DNA of 64,000 nt, from contig CAZULC010000009.1 of NCBI GenBank assembly GCA_964621165.1, forward strand, positions 14,045 through 78,044, written 5' to 3'. The first letter of the stretch is position 1. Every line of letters starts with the position of its first letter. The notes under the pieces are model-generated. The model worked only from the letters and a program-made list of their open reading frames with translations. It made no database searches and was not told the DNA's origin. Shown here piece by piece: positions 17,006 through 26,342 of this stretch. Both the position numbers and the translations under genes were made by a program. Source of the stretch: UMGS1696 sp964621165 (lineage in GTDB: Bacteria; Bacillota; Clostridia; Oscillospirales; CAG-272).

Positions 17006-17731
17006 ATGACAACTTTCAAACACTTACGCCAGCTTCCCACGTCCCATATTGTCCTCGCGCATCCGTCAATTGCCGCACATTTTCTTCTCGAGGGCAGGGT
17101 TCTCGTCTGTCTCATCCGTCACGGCCAGACCGACTGGAACCTCATCAAGCGGCTACAGGGCAGAGAAAACGTACCTCTCAACGACAACGGACGAGCGCAG
17201 GCAAAAAGTCTCTCGGCAATGCTCTCCTCTGCCCGGTCAATGGGCGTGGGATTTTCTTCCGTATGCACCTCCCCCCTCTCAAGGGCCGTTGACACCGCAG
17301 GCTATATCGCAAAATCAACGGGAACTACCCCGCCGATAGTGGTCGAAAACCTCATCGAACGGGACTACGGCTCACTTTCGGGACTGACAATGGACGAGCG
17401 GCGCAAAAAATTTCCAGGAGGCGAAAAGCAGGCGAATAACGTTGAAACCGTACCTCAGGCTGCCGCACGCATGCTCACCGCAATCGACGACATGCTTGAA
17501 GTCTCATCCCGCCGCACTGTCGTAGGAGTCACCCACGGCGGACTCATCAACGCGGCGTTCTCCCGGCTGACCTGCGGAGAAATCGGAACGGGCAAAACCC
17601 TAACCGTCAACTGCAGTGTGAGCTTTATCGCGGCTGGAATAGGCGAACCAATACCGCTGGCGTACAACATGCAGAACGAGGAAGTCACGGCGTATATGTC
17701 CAAGCTCCTGAACTGCGGCGCGGAAATCTGA
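17006..17731 (+). CDS. Histidine phosphatase superfamily protein (phosphoglycerate mutase-like)
   Basis: I choose ATG 17006, five bases after GGGGG, giving 241 residues; ATG 16994 behind AGGTAGG is also possible. The phosphohistidine motif is LIRHGQTDWN near residue 38, with the second His in VTHGG, a general acid in ENLIERDYGSLSG, and RAVDTAGYIA typical of GpmB/CobC-like enzymes. It has an unusual roughly 30-residue N-terminal extension before the catalytic strand. Substrate unknown: sugar phosphates or alpha-ribazole phosphate are possible, but no cobalamin genes are nearby. Confidence 0.85.
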   Translation: MTTFKHLRQLPTSHIVLAHPSIAAHFLLEGRVLVCLIRHGQTDWNLIKRLQGRENVPLNDNGRAQAKSLSAMLSSARSMGVGFSSVCTSPLSRAVDTAGYIAKSTGTTPPIVVENLIERDYGSLSGLTMDERRKKFPGGEKQANNVETVPQAAARMLTAIDDMLEVSSRRTVVGVTHGGLINAAFSRLTCGEIGTGKTLTVNCSVSFIAAGIGEPIPLAYNMQNEEVTAYMSKLLNCGAEI

Positions 17732-17893
17732 ATCGGAACATCTCTGCGGCTTACTACTTGCTTCCGAATCGGATTCACGCGCGTTTATTACTCTGCTGGA
17801 GTTGCCCTGCGCTAACTATTTGCAAATTATTCTCAAATTGAGTGAGAAAACGTTTACAAAATTCACATGAAAGGAAGGATTCACAGAAAAAAT

Positions 17894-20170
17894 ATGCAGA
17901 CCAAGAAATTTACCGTTACCGGAATGACCTGTGCGGCTTGTCAAGTGACGGTGGAGAGGGCTTTGTCCTCTGTGAAAGGAGTGGAGTCCGCCGCAGTCAG
18001 CCTTATGACAAACTCGGCAAACGTGGAATTCGACGACAGCGTCACGGAAGAGCAGCTGAAAAAAGCGGTGTCCAACGCGGGCTATACCCTGTCCGACCTG
18101 AAAACCCGAACCCAGCTCGAGAAGGAGGAATCCGACCGGTACAAAAGCATGCTTCATCGGCTGATTCCCTCGGCTGTGCTGACCGTCGTCATGATGTACG
18201 TCACAATGGGTCACATGGTGGGCTTGCCACTGCCGGACTTCATTTCACCCCACGGAAACGGAGCCGCACCAATAATCTACGCCTGCGTACAGCTTGCTCT
18301 GGCGATTCCGGTAATCATAATCAACCGCGCGTTCTTCATCGACGGCTTCAAAGCACCCCTCCACGGCTCGTCAAACATGAACACCCTCGTTGGAACGGGA
18401 GCCGCCGCGTCAATGATTTACGGCATATATATATTAATTAGGATGATAATCGACCTCAACCGGGGCGAGATGATACATCAATACTCGGAACAGCTGTATT
18501 TTGAGTCGGTGAACACAATTCTGACCCTAATTCTGCTGGGGCGCACACTTGAATCCCGGGCAAGACGGCACACATCCGACGCGGTCCGCAAGCTGATGGA
18601 GCTGACTCCGAAGGAAGCCGAGGTAATCCGTGGCGGCAGGACAATTGTCGTGAAGTCCGAAGAACTGCGGCTCGGCGACAGGGTTATAATCCGCTCAGGC
18701 GCATTCATCCCGTGTGACGGAAAAATAGTCTCCGGCGGCGGTGCGGCTGACGAAAGCGTTATCACCGGCGAGAGCGTTCCCGTTGAGAAATCCGAAGGCG
18801 ACAGCCTCATCTGCGGCACGATTTTAGTCTCAGGCTACGCCGAAATCGAAGCTTCACAGGTGGGCGAAGACACAACCGTCGCGAAAATCGTACAGCTGGT
18901 TGAAAACGCGGCGTCGGGCAAGGCTCCCATACAGAAGCTGGCGGACAAAATCAGCGCGGTATTCGTGCCGGTGGTCTGCTCAATCGCCCTCGTGACCTTT
19001 GTCATCTGGCTCATCTGCACGGGAGACCTGCACCGGGCTATAGGATTCGGCATTTCGGTCGTCGTAATAAGCTGTCCCTGCGCATTGGGTCTGGCAACTC
19101 CTACAGCTGTAATGTGCGGCGTTGGACGTGGCGCGACATTTGGAATCCTCATCAAGTCCGCCGACGCAATCGACACCCTGCACCACACCTCCGTTGTAGT
19201 AATGGACAAAACGGGAACCATAACCGAGGGAAAAATGAAGGTCTCCGACGTAATCACTTTCGGTACCAGCGAAAACGAGCTTCTCTCATGCGCCGCTTCC
19301 CTTGAGCAGATGAGCGAGCATCCAATCGGCGTGGGAATCGTGGAGTACGCAGGCTCAAAGGTCAACGACATTCCCAAAGCGGGGGAATTCTCCCAAACCT
19401 TCGGCGGTGGAGTCAGCGGAGTCATCGACGGGGAAAAATGGCTTGGTGGAAACCTGAAATTCATAAGCGAGTCCGGCGTTATTCCGGGGGATGAAGTTGT
19501 CACGGAGCTTGAAAAACTGGCGGAAGGCGGCAAAACTCCCATCATTTTCGCGAAAAACGGCAAGGTTGCGGGAATCATTGCCCTGCGCGACACGGTTAAG
19601 GAGTCCAGCGTCAAGGCTGTCGCTAACTTCCACAATCTGGGTTACGAGACCGTCATGCTCACCGGAGACTGCGAAGCCGCGGCTAACGCTATCGCCCGTG
19701 AATGCGAAATCGACCGTGTTATCTCCGGCGCAAAGCCCGACGACAAGGCGAAATGCGTGGAGTCCATCATGTCCGGCGAGTATTACGGAGACAACAAGCG
19801 GCGGTACGTCATCATGATAGGCGATGGGGTCAACGACGCTCCTTCCCTTGCGATGGCTGACTGCGGAATGGCGGTTGCGCGCGGCACGGACATAGCAATC
19901 GAGTCGGCTGGGGTAGTTCTCGTCAAATCCGACCTGACCGACGCGGCAAAGGCTGTAGCTCTGGCAAACGCAATCATGAAGAACATCCGCGAAAACCTCA
20001 TATGGGCCTTCGGTTACAACGTCCTCTGCATACCGGTAGCCGCGGGGGTACTGTATCCCCTGTTCCGCATTGCACTGACCCCAATGATTGCCTCGGCCGC
20101 AATGTCCCTGTCCAGCATCTGCGTGGTGTCAAACGCCCTCCGTCTCAAGCGGTGGAAATACGTGAATTAG
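17894..20170 (+). CDS. copA: Copper-translocating P1B-type ATPase
   Basis: I start at ATG 17894 (MQTKKFTVTGMTCAAC); AAAGGAAGG lies 15 bases upstream, and an in-frame ATG at 17867 lacks a ribosome site. The 758-residue protein has one heavy-metal-associated domain with CxxC at about residues 12-15, a TGES motif (VITGESVPVEK), the Cu(I) channel signature CPC (SCPCALGLATP), the phosphorylation site DKTGT, SEHP and GDGVNDAP. It pumps Cu(I) out of the cytosol. The copper chaperone gene follows. No CsoR or CopY gene is beside it, and a Fur-like palindrome at 17821 is the only candidate operator I see. Confidence 0.95.
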   Translation: MQTKKFTVTGMTCAACQVTVERALSSVKGVESAAVSLMTNSANVEFDDSVTEEQLKKAVSNAGYTLSDLKTRTQLEKEESDRYKSMLHRLIPSAVLTVVMMYVTMGHMVGLPLPDFISPHGNGAAPIIYACVQLALAIPVIIINRAFFIDGFKAPLHGSSNMNTLVGTGAAASMIYGIYILIRMIIDLNRGEMIHQYSEQLYFESVNTILTLILLGRTLESRARRHTSDAVRKLMELTPKEAEVIRGGRTIVVKSEELRLGDRVIIRSGAFIPCDGKIVSGGGAADESVITGESVPVEKSEGDSLICGTILVSGYAEIEASQVGEDTTVAKIVQLVENAASGKAPIQKLADKISAVFVPVVCSIALVTFVIWLICTGDLHRAIGFGISVVVISCPCALGLATPTAVMCGVGRGATFGILIKSADAIDTLHHTSVVVMDKTGTITEGKMKVSDVITFGTSENELLSCAASLEQMSEHPIGVGIVEYAGSKVNDIPKAGEFSQTFGGGVSGVIDGEKWLGGNLKFISESGVIPGDEVVTELEKLAEGGKTPIIFAKNGKVAGIIALRDTVKESSVKAVANFHNLGYETVMLTGDCEAAANAIARECEIDRVISGAKPDDKAKCVESIMSGEYYGDNKRRYVIMIGDGVNDAPSLAMADCGMAVARGTDIAIESAGVVLVKSDLTDAAKAVALANAIMKNIRENLIWAFGYNVLCIPVAAGVLYPLFRIALTPMIASAAMSLSSICVVSNALRLKRWKYVN

Positions 20171-20254
20171 TCAAAACATGTCAACCATTGGCTCTGAATA
20201 ATTAAAAATCAAGGTTTCAAACATAAAATTTCATAAAAAGAAAGGGTAAATATC

Positions 20255-20473
20255 ATGTTATTCGGAAAAAAGAAAGTAGTAAACGTAAAAATCGGCGGCA
20301 TGCACTGCAAAAACTGCGTAGCTAAGGTGACAAGCGCCATCAAGGAAGTCGGCGGTAATGCTGAAGTGGATCTCAAGCTCGGCAAAGCTGCCGTAACCTG
20401 CCCCGAAAACCTCGACCCCGCCGTAATCAAGGAAGCCGTAGAAAAGGTAGGCTTCACCTGCGAGATCGCGTGA
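20255..20473 (+). CDS. copZ: Copper chaperone CopZ-like heavy-metal-associated protein
   Basis: The 72-residue protein is a single HMA fold with metal motif GMHCKNC and a hydrophobic end (VGFTCEIA). It presumably delivers Cu(I) to CopA, whose gene ends 84 bases upstream. It has a good ribosome site (AAAGAAAGGG). Its TGA stop overlaps the GTG start of the next methyltransferase by four bases (GTGA at 20470-20473), so the methyltransferase is translationally coupled to it. Confidence 0.9.
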   Translation: MLFGKKKVVNVKIGGMHCKNCVAKVTSAIKEVGGNAEVDLKLGKAAVTCPENLDPAVIKEAVEKVGFTCEIA

Positions 20474-21453
20474 CACCGGTTATATTCACCTGTCCAGACT
20501 GCAAAAGCCTGCTTGACGGCTTCACCTGCCCGAAATGCCGCCGGACAATCCAGCGGGTTGATTCAATTTATCAATTCTGCGCCGACCCGGCTGTTCAGCT
20601 CGAGGGGGATGACGAATACATCGGCTACGACGGAATAGGCGAGGATTTTGAGCCGGCGGTACGGTTCTGGGACGCGAACAACACCGAGCGTTACGGAGTC
20701 TACGAAGCCTGCGCAAACCTTGTTGCCGAAAAACTCGGGCGGGATTTAATCGCGCTTGACCTTGGAGCGGGACTCGGAACGGCATCATTGCCCCTCGCGA
20801 AAAACGGAATCTTCACCGTTGCCGGGGACATTTCAAACGTCATGCTGAAAACCGCCGTCAAGCGCAACCACGGACGATACGAAAACCTGCTGTGCGCGAA
20901 GATGAACGCCTACGACATCCCCGTTGCCGAATCTTCCGTTGACATAGTGATCGAGAACGCAATGCTTCATCTTGTGAATAACCCGGAAAAGGTCATTCGC
21001 GAAATAGTCCGGGTGCTGAAGCCGGATGGAAAGCTGATTCGGTTCGGCTCGTACCCCCAGCAGCTCAGCGATGATGAAAAAAAGCTGAACGCCGCCTGCA
21101 ATGCTGTACTTGACGACATTTCAGATATGTATTACAGTAAACTGGCAGAGCTCGGTCACAGCGCAGTCTGGTTCGACAATCAAGCAAACGAGGTTTTGGA
21201 GAATTACTTCGACCATCCGTACACCGAGACGGCTGAGGGATTTTCCGAGGTTTTCACCGATAAGCTGAAATTCCGGCTCCACCGACTTAAAACAGGTGCA
21301 CACTCCGACTTGCAGAACACACCTAAGAAGTGGATTTCCGCCGCGTGGAAAACAGCAGACCGCTACGCCCGGAACAAATACGGCGACGGCTACGCGGACA
21401 TCAAGAGCTTCTCCCGATACGGCGCATGTGTTAATATTTACACAAAAAAATAA
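20470..21453 (+). CDS. Zinc-ribbon SAM-dependent methyltransferase
   Basis: The GTG start at 20470 overlaps copZ by four bases. The 327-residue protein begins with a two-CxxC zinc ribbon (CPDC near 8-11, CPKC near 19-22). A class I methyltransferase domain follows (ALDLGAGLGTASLPLAK as motif I, AGDISNVML, SSVDIVIENAMLHLVNNPEKV, REIVRVLKPDGKL). The C-terminal 120 residues are unassigned. The zinc ribbon recalls RlmA-like methyltransferases but the rest does not match well. The substrate is unknown, and coupling to a copper chaperone is curious. Confidence 0.8.
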   Translation: MTPVIFTCPDCKSLLDGFTCPKCRRTIQRVDSIYQFCADPAVQLEGDDEYIGYDGIGEDFEPAVRFWDANNTERYGVYEACANLVAEKLGRDLIALDLGAGLGTASLPLAKNGIFTVAGDISNVMLKTAVKRNHGRYENLLCAKMNAYDIPVAESSVDIVIENAMLHLVNNPEKVIREIVRVLKPDGKLIRFGSYPQQLSDDEKKLNAACNAVLDDISDMYYSKLAELGHSAVWFDNQANEVLENYFDHPYTETAEGFSEVFTDKLKFRLHRLKTGAHSDLQNTPKKWISAAWKTADRYARNKYGDGYADIKSFSRYGACVNIYTKK

Positions 21454-21455
21454 AA

Positions 21456-21513
21456 AAACAGCCGGCAGAGTGCTAATTTCACATGATATTGCACCATGCC
21501 GGTTATTTTTTGT
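21456..21513. terminator. Bidirectional terminator after the copper operon
   Basis: CAGCCGGCA (from 21460) pairs with TGCCGGTTA near 21498-21506, with an A-run before it and TTTTTTG after it, serving the two convergent genes. Confidence 0.7.
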
Positions 21514-21517
21514 TGTT

Positions 21518-22810
21518 TTATTCCGGAATCGCAATCTCGCCGTCGTCCGCTATAGCGTAGCCGTACCATGACGAGGTGTAGGAAATACGCTCAAAGGTCG
21601 TCAGGTCGTAGAAGTCGTAGTACGCCAGACCGTCCTCGTCGTCGGCGGATTTGATACACAAAGTTGTACTCTTCCCGTTCCAGATGAACTCGTCCACCTC
21701 ATCCCGGTCGTAGGTCAGCATCTGCCCCTTGCCAAGTTCGTAGTTTGTCAGCGCAATCCCGTTGACGTTCAGGCTCACGCACTTCAAACCATCGGGGGAG
21801 AACTTTTTGTAGGTCAGCGCGTCCTCAACCACCGGGTACAGCTGATTTACTTTTTCCGCCAGTCCAACGAACGCCTCGCCGGAGAGAAGCACAACATCCT
21901 CGTCGTACTCCCCGTGGGTCAGGTGGTTCGATAGGAAGATGTCCTCGTTGATGGCGTAAGCAAAGCTGTAGTAGATAGTTGTAAACTCACCGCTTCCGGG
22001 AATTCCCGTGGTATAGACGAACTTTTCTCCGTCGTAAACCACGTCGGTCACACAAACTTTCCCGTCAGTCTCATCCACCAGACGAATCTGCGCCCCAAGT
22101 CCTGCTTGAATTGACTTGAAGAATCCCTCCGCCAGCGCACAGTCCGACTCGTCCGCCTGATTTATATTGATAACCCCGTCAGTCTCCGCCGAAAAGTCAG
22201 CAGTCAACGTATCAATGGGTGCGAATCCGTAGGGCGACTCCGCGGTGATAGGCGACTCACCTACCTCAAACTCAGCCGCGTAGACCTTGCCGTCTAACTC
22301 CTTCAGAACCCGGTACTGACCGTCCGAGATTCCCTCACCGTTGTCGCGGTAGTACTGTAAATCCACGGCTCCACTCTGCACGCCGTCATCGGGAAGCAGG
22401 TATGCAATGTCAATGAACGCCATAAGTTCTGCTTCCACCGTGTACCACTTGCCGTCGTTCTGCTTCTCAAGGGTGTAGTACGCGTCGTAGTCAAGTTCCC
22501 GTCCGCTATGATTCTCTATCGTGAAGCCAACCGAATCAGCAGAGGCGTCATAAACCTCAAACTGCGCCTTCATCACAATATCCCCGTCGGGATTCACGTC
22601 CCTTTCGTCAGGTGTTTTCTGATTCTCGTTCTCTGAGTCGGTTTCGACCGGATTTTCGCCGATTTTCACCGAATTTTCGCCATCCCTGCCCTCGGCATTG
22701 CTGAATCCGCCGGATGAGGGAGTTGGTCCGTTAACTTCCCCGTTCTTTGCCGCACATGACGACAGAGCAAGCAAAAGGAACGCCAGAATCAGCACAAAGA
22801 TTTTTTTCAT
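21518..22810 (-). CDS. Putative lipoprotein of unknown function
   Basis: The 430-residue protein starts at 22810 behind GGAGGAC. It has a lipoprotein signal peptide with lipobox LSSC near residue 19, followed by a low-complexity Gly/Ser/Glu/Asn linker to about residue 75 and then a globular, acidic, aromatic-rich domain. It is predicted to be anchored outside the membrane. No known domain is recognised. It is probably monocistronic, converging on the copper operon. Confidence 0.7.
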   Translation of the reverse strand: MKKIFVLILAFLLLALSSCAAKNGEVNGPTPSSGGFSNAEGRDGENSVKIGENPVETDSENENQKTPDERDVNPDGDIVMKAQFEVYDASADSVGFTIENHSGRELDYDAYYTLEKQNDGKWYTVEAELMAFIDIAYLLPDDGVQSGAVDLQYYRDNGEGISDGQYRVLKELDGKVYAAEFEVGESPITAESPYGFAPIDTLTADFSAETDGVININQADESDCALAEGFFKSIQAGLGAQIRLVDETDGKVCVTDVVYDGEKFVYTTGIPGSGEFTTIYYSFAYAINEDIFLSNHLTHGEYDEDVVLLSGEAFVGLAEKVNQLYPVVEDALTYKKFSPDGLKCVSLNVNGIALTNYELGKGQMLTYDRDEVDEFIWNGKSTTLCIKSADDEDGLAYYDFYDLTTFERISYTSSWYGYAIADDGEIAIPE

Positions 22811-22907
22811 TTTTTAGTCCTCCGTTTTTACTTCAACTAAATTGACGCAAAGCCGGAGATTCCGTTCCATTAAAAACGAAAATTCTTATATATTTTTTAA
22901 AAAAAAT

Positions 22908-23624
22908 TCACTCGAGGATGTTTGACGTAATGTAGTCCGTACCCCAGCTGTCCAGTCTTTCCGCGTCAGCCGGATTGTCCACAGTCCAGCAGTTGACCTC
23001 AATCCCGTGAGCGTGGCAGAAAGCGATTCTTTCCTCCGTCAGCTGACCATGCTGAATGTCAAGCCCCATACCGCGCTTTTCCAGCATTTCCGGCAGGTTG
23101 TCGTCCCAATTGCCAGTCAAAAACTGACATTCCTGCCCGGGACGGAGCTTTTTCACGAGGTCCAGATTCTCGATATTGAACGCGATGAAGCAGGTTTTAT
23201 CGAGATAGCCGTCGAATAGCGCGAAGATTTCCGCGATTTCTGCCTCGGTGAAGTTGGATTTCAACTCAGCCACGCAGACTTTGCCGTATTTTTCGCAGAT
23301 TTTGCGGTATTCCTCAGGGGTCGCAAGCATCAATTCTGCCCGGTCGCTATTTCCGTCAACGTCGCGAAGCCGGAGAGAACGCAGAACATCAAACGCCGTT
23401 GTCTCGATTACCAAGTCCGCATCGCAGATTCGTCCAGTTCTACCGTCGTGATTGCAGATGTACTTCCCGTCGGAGGTGCGCCAGATGTCGGTTTCCACGC
23501 CGTAATGGGTGCGGTTTCCGGCTGCAATGAACGCGGCGGCGGTATTCTCGCACTCAAGCCCACTGACTCCCCGGTGCGCCACCATTTTCGCGTGGTTTTT
23601 CGTGATTTTCACAGTGTCTTTCAT
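22908..23624 (-). CDS. Glycerophosphodiester phosphodiesterase family protein
   Basis: The 238-residue protein has the GDPD catalytic frame: HRG (AHRGVSGLECENTAAAF), a Glu/Asp pair (VETDIWRTSDG), the second catalytic His (CNHDGRTGR), a later metal Glu (VAELKS) and the closing CWTVDNPADAERL ... GTDYITSN. The family hydrolyses glycerophosphodiesters to glycerol-3-phosphate and an alcohol. It has no signal peptide, so it is probably cytosolic. The ATG follows GGAGAAATATT. Upstream lies the tandem structured repeat interrupted by the assembly gap. Confidence 0.9.
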   Translation of the reverse strand: MKDTVKITKNHAKMVAHRGVSGLECENTAAAFIAAGNRTHYGVETDIWRTSDGKYICNHDGRTGRICDADLVIETTAFDVLRSLRLRDVDGNSDRAELMLATPEEYRKICEKYGKVCVAELKSNFTEAEIAEIFALFDGYLDKTCFIAFNIENLDLVKKLRPGQECQFLTGNWDDNLPEMLEKRGMGLDIQHGQLTEERIAFCHAHGIEVNCWTVDNPADAERLDSWGTDYITSNILE

Positions 23625-23640
23625 AATATTTCTCCTATAC

Positions 23641-23852
23641 TATCAGATAAAACTTTGAAAGAATTCTGGTCGTCTGAAAGACGATGGAAAATGGTNNNNN
23701 NNNNNNNNNNNNNNNNNNNNNNNNNNNNNNNNNNNNNNNNNNNNNNNNNNNNNNNNNNNNNNNNNNNNNNNNNNNNNNNNNNNNNNNNNNNNNNNCCAAA
23801 GAATTCTTTGGCGTGAAATAAGCTGACTTTATAATCAGTAACACTACATAAA
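23641..23852. repeat. Interspersed structured element, tandem copy 2a, containing a 100-N assembly gap
   Basis: The left part (from AAAGAATTC at 23658 through the CGTCT-GAA-AGACG hairpin) and the right part (from 23796, CCAAAGAATTC, to 23850) match copy 2b base for base. Exactly 100 N fill 23696-23795, the standard placeholder for a gap of unknown size. In copy 2b only 12 bases separate the same two points. This copy lacks the closing arm ATTTCACGC and runs directly into copy 2b. Confidence 0.85.
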
Positions 23853-23982
23853 TATCAGATAAAACTTTGAAAGAATTCTGGTCGTCTGAAAGACGATGGA
23901 AAATGGTTGATCCCGTTTTCCAAAGAATTCTTTGGCGTGAAATAAGCTGACTTTATAATCAGTAACACTACATATTTCACGC
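23853..23982. repeat. Interspersed structured element, tandem copy 2b
   Basis: The outer stem is AAAGAATTC (23870-23878) with GAATTCTTT (23925-23933). Inside are CGTCT-GAA-AGACG (23883-23895) and GGAAAATGG with CCGTTTTCC (23898-23906 and 23913-23921). Beside it is GCGTGAAAT (23935-23943) with ATTTCACGC (23974-23982). Compared with copies 1 and 3, both sides of several pairs have changed together. The repeat period relative to copy 2a is 124 bases, measured between the two CCAAAG starts. Confidence 0.85.
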
Positions 23983-24021
23983 AGAAGAAGACGGTGTTTT
24001 TCCCCGCCTTCACGTTAAATT

Positions 24022-25461
24022 TTATGCCATTTTAATTTCTTTATCGTAGAGTAAATCGTTGATCGTGTTAATCGTCGTCACAGTGTATGCTATATAGATT
24101 ATTGTAATTACCGTATTGATAATCAGTACCATATCAAAATCCGGAGCGAGGTAGGCGTTGGCTGCGGAGAAGGCAAAGTTCACTATGGCAAATATGGCCA
24201 GAAGCAGCAGTTTTCCACCAACGGTATTGTAAACCTCGATGTCATGGTTTCGTTTGGAGTACATCGCGTTGTCCGTCTGAATTCCGCAGATTTCAAGGTG
24301 GGCTTTGATTGCCTTCATCAGCATGGTCAGGTAAATCAGCACCGCCGCCAGCGCAAGCAGTTTCTCAACCGTGATGAACGCCGCCATCCTGTAGTAGCTG
24401 TCGTAAGCCTCGCTTATCCAGTCAACCGCGTCGGTGGAATATTCGCCGAAATAGAGATACTGTAACACAAAGTTTACGATCGACAAAGCGCCGCGGACCA
24501 CAGCCACAGGAATGACAATACGCGCGGACTTTATGTATTTTCCCACAATTGCCGCCGAGCCAATCAGAAGAGCAGCCGGAACCACGCCGACAAGCAGATT
24601 CACCCCGTCAATTGCCAGATTCAGTTCACACAGTGTGGACAAACCGAAGAGAAACAGGGCGGTTTTCATGTTCCGCGCGATGAACAGCGTGGTTTTCGGA
24701 AGAATGTCTCGCTTATATTTTTCGTCGAGAGCGTTGTTCAGCACCTTATCCCGCTTGATAAGCCGGAAGTAGGACGTGCATTTCACTATGCAGATGATTC
24801 CGAGAATTATCACCGCCAGCCCGAATACAACGTACAGCGCGGGTTTGTAGTAGGACAAACGGTAGCCGATTCGCTTGATCTCGCCGACATTGTCGTACAG
24901 CTGAAGTTCGGTCATTTCCGGAATGAAAGTCGCGCCGACTCTGAAAATATAGAAGAACAGAAGAAACCGCTTTACATTTGTGAGATACTCGCGTTCCTTG
25001 GTTTTCTCTACAATTTTATACTTGGCTTTCTCGCCGGTTTTCGGGTCCATGATGTTCTCGTCCTGCCCGACTTTGACTCTTGCCTTGTATTTTTTTACTT
25101 TCTTCGAATAAATTGAGTCGCCGCCGTACCACAGCCCCATGAAGGACAGGCCTTCAAACAGAGCGTTTGTGCCGGGGATGAACAGAAGCAGCTCAAGAAC
25201 GCCGAAAATCAACGCCATCAGCACCTTCGCCGAACCGGTTGTGTATGGAATCACGGCTATGCAGAGAATTTTTACGCAGTTGAGCAGAGCGAGCCTTGTG
25301 TAAGCTTCTCTCGCTTTGCCGATATGGTCGACAAAATACGAACACTTAGTCAGTCCAGCCGCGATAAGGAAGAATCCGACAGCGTCCGGCAGTATATCGA
25401 CGACGTGTATAACGGGATTGCACAGCAGAATCAAGCCCGCTATTATCATTCCGTATCCCAT
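24022..25461 (-). CDS. Polytopic membrane protein of unknown function
   Basis: I start at 25461 (MGYGMIIAGLILL), seven bases after GGAGG, giving 479 residues. About ten hydrophobic segments are visible. A long charged cytosolic loop around residues 115-160 contains KKVKKYKARVKVGQDE and DPKTGEKAKYKIVEKTKE. It follows a second membrane protein gene by 51 bases in the same direction, suggesting a two-gene unit. No family recognised. Confidence 0.65.
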   Translation of the reverse strand: MGYGMIIAGLILLCNPVIHVVDILPDAVGFFLIAAGLTKCSYFVDHIGKAREAYTRLALLNCVKILCIAVIPYTTGSAKVLMALIFGVLELLLFIPGTNALFEGLSFMGLWYGGDSIYSKKVKKYKARVKVGQDENIMDPKTGEKAKYKIVEKTKEREYLTNVKRFLLFFYIFRVGATFIPEMTELQLYDNVGEIKRIGYRLSYYKPALYVVFGLAVIILGIICIVKCTSYFRLIKRDKVLNNALDEKYKRDILPKTTLFIARNMKTALFLFGLSTLCELNLAIDGVNLLVGVVPAALLIGSAAIVGKYIKSARIVIPVAVVRGALSIVNFVLQYLYFGEYSTDAVDWISEAYDSYYRMAAFITVEKLLALAAVLIYLTMLMKAIKAHLEICGIQTDNAMYSKRNHDIEVYNTVGGKLLLLAIFAIVNFAFSAANAYLAPDFDMVLIINTVITIIYIAYTVTTINTINDLLYDKEIKMA

Positions 25462-25512
25462 TTTTAAACCTCCCTGCATTTTTTTATTCTTAAAATATTC
25501 CGACAGACAATA

Positions 25513-26241
25513 CTATTTCTTTTTTTTCTTCTTTTTGCCCTTTTTCTTCTTGTCAGGCGAGAGCTTTTTCGCTTCCTCTTGTGCGAGAATCATGGAATCC
25601 CGGGCGTATTTTGTACGGTTTTCCTCGAACTCGTCCATTTTCGCGTTGATTTTGTTGATGAAACCGAAGCGGGACTGCCTGATTTCGCTCTCGTCTTCCT
25701 CGGCGGGAGCTAAAATTCCAAAACACCTGTAGAGAAGTACCATGTTCTGGATCACGCAGACAAGCCAGTAAACGCTGACAAACATAGAGATATACCCGAG
25801 AATCTCACTCTCTCCGGCGAAAAATCCAACGGCGGCAATGATGAAATATGCGGCGTAGTAGATCATGCTCACCATGAGATTGCGCTCGGCGTTCTTTTGC
25901 AGCTTCACCGAGTCCGCGTTCATGGAGATTCCACGGCAGCCAAGGAACATCATCACATGAACAATGCAGGCCGCGCAGGTTTTCAGCACCGTTACAGCCG
26001 CAGAGACATTCCCGCCGGATTCGTACAGGTGGAACATCATTGACGCGGCGTTGACGGCTGAGAAAAGCATGAAAGCCAGCGTCCCGGCCATGGCGTATTT
26101 GAAGTAGCCGTTGTATTCGCTCAGCTTGGCAAAGGCGTAGAGGCAGACGAACGCCCCGATTATGTCGGCAAAGAAGTATGTGCTTGAAAATGAAAACGCG
26201 AACATCACAAAGTAGCCGAAAAACAATATTCCAAAGCCCAT
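25513..26241 (-). CDS. Polytopic membrane protein with lysine-rich C-terminal tail
   Basis: The 242-residue protein starts behind AAGGAGGGG and has about six hydrophobic segments, then a cytosolic tail. The tail is predicted helical (FGFINKINAKMDEFEENR) and ends in a run of Lys broken by one Gly. Its size and composition resemble the upstream half of the neighbouring 479-residue membrane protein, so the two may form a complex. Function unknown. Confidence 0.65.
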   Translation of the reverse strand: MGFGILFFGYFVMFAFSFSSTYFFADIIGAFVCLYAFAKLSEYNGYFKYAMAGTLAFMLFSAVNAASMMFHLYESGGNVSAAVTVLKTCAACIVHVMMFLGCRGISMNADSVKLQKNAERNLMVSMIYYAAYFIIAAVGFFAGESEILGYISMFVSVYWLVCVIQNMVLLYRCFGILAPAEEDESEIRQSRFGFINKINAKMDEFEENRTKYARDSMILAQEEAKKLSPDKKKKGKKKKKKK

Positions 26242-26342
26242 ACTTCCCCTCCTTGCTGTAGTTTGTTAAATTCATCCATATCCGCTTCATTTAAAATAGC
26301 GGTAGTCTGTGCATTATGCTAAATTATATCATTTAAGAAAGA

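Noticed and set aside
23641..23982. CRISPR array
   Set aside because: Units are about 124 bases with no unique spacers and no cas genes; the repeats also occur singly elsewhere.
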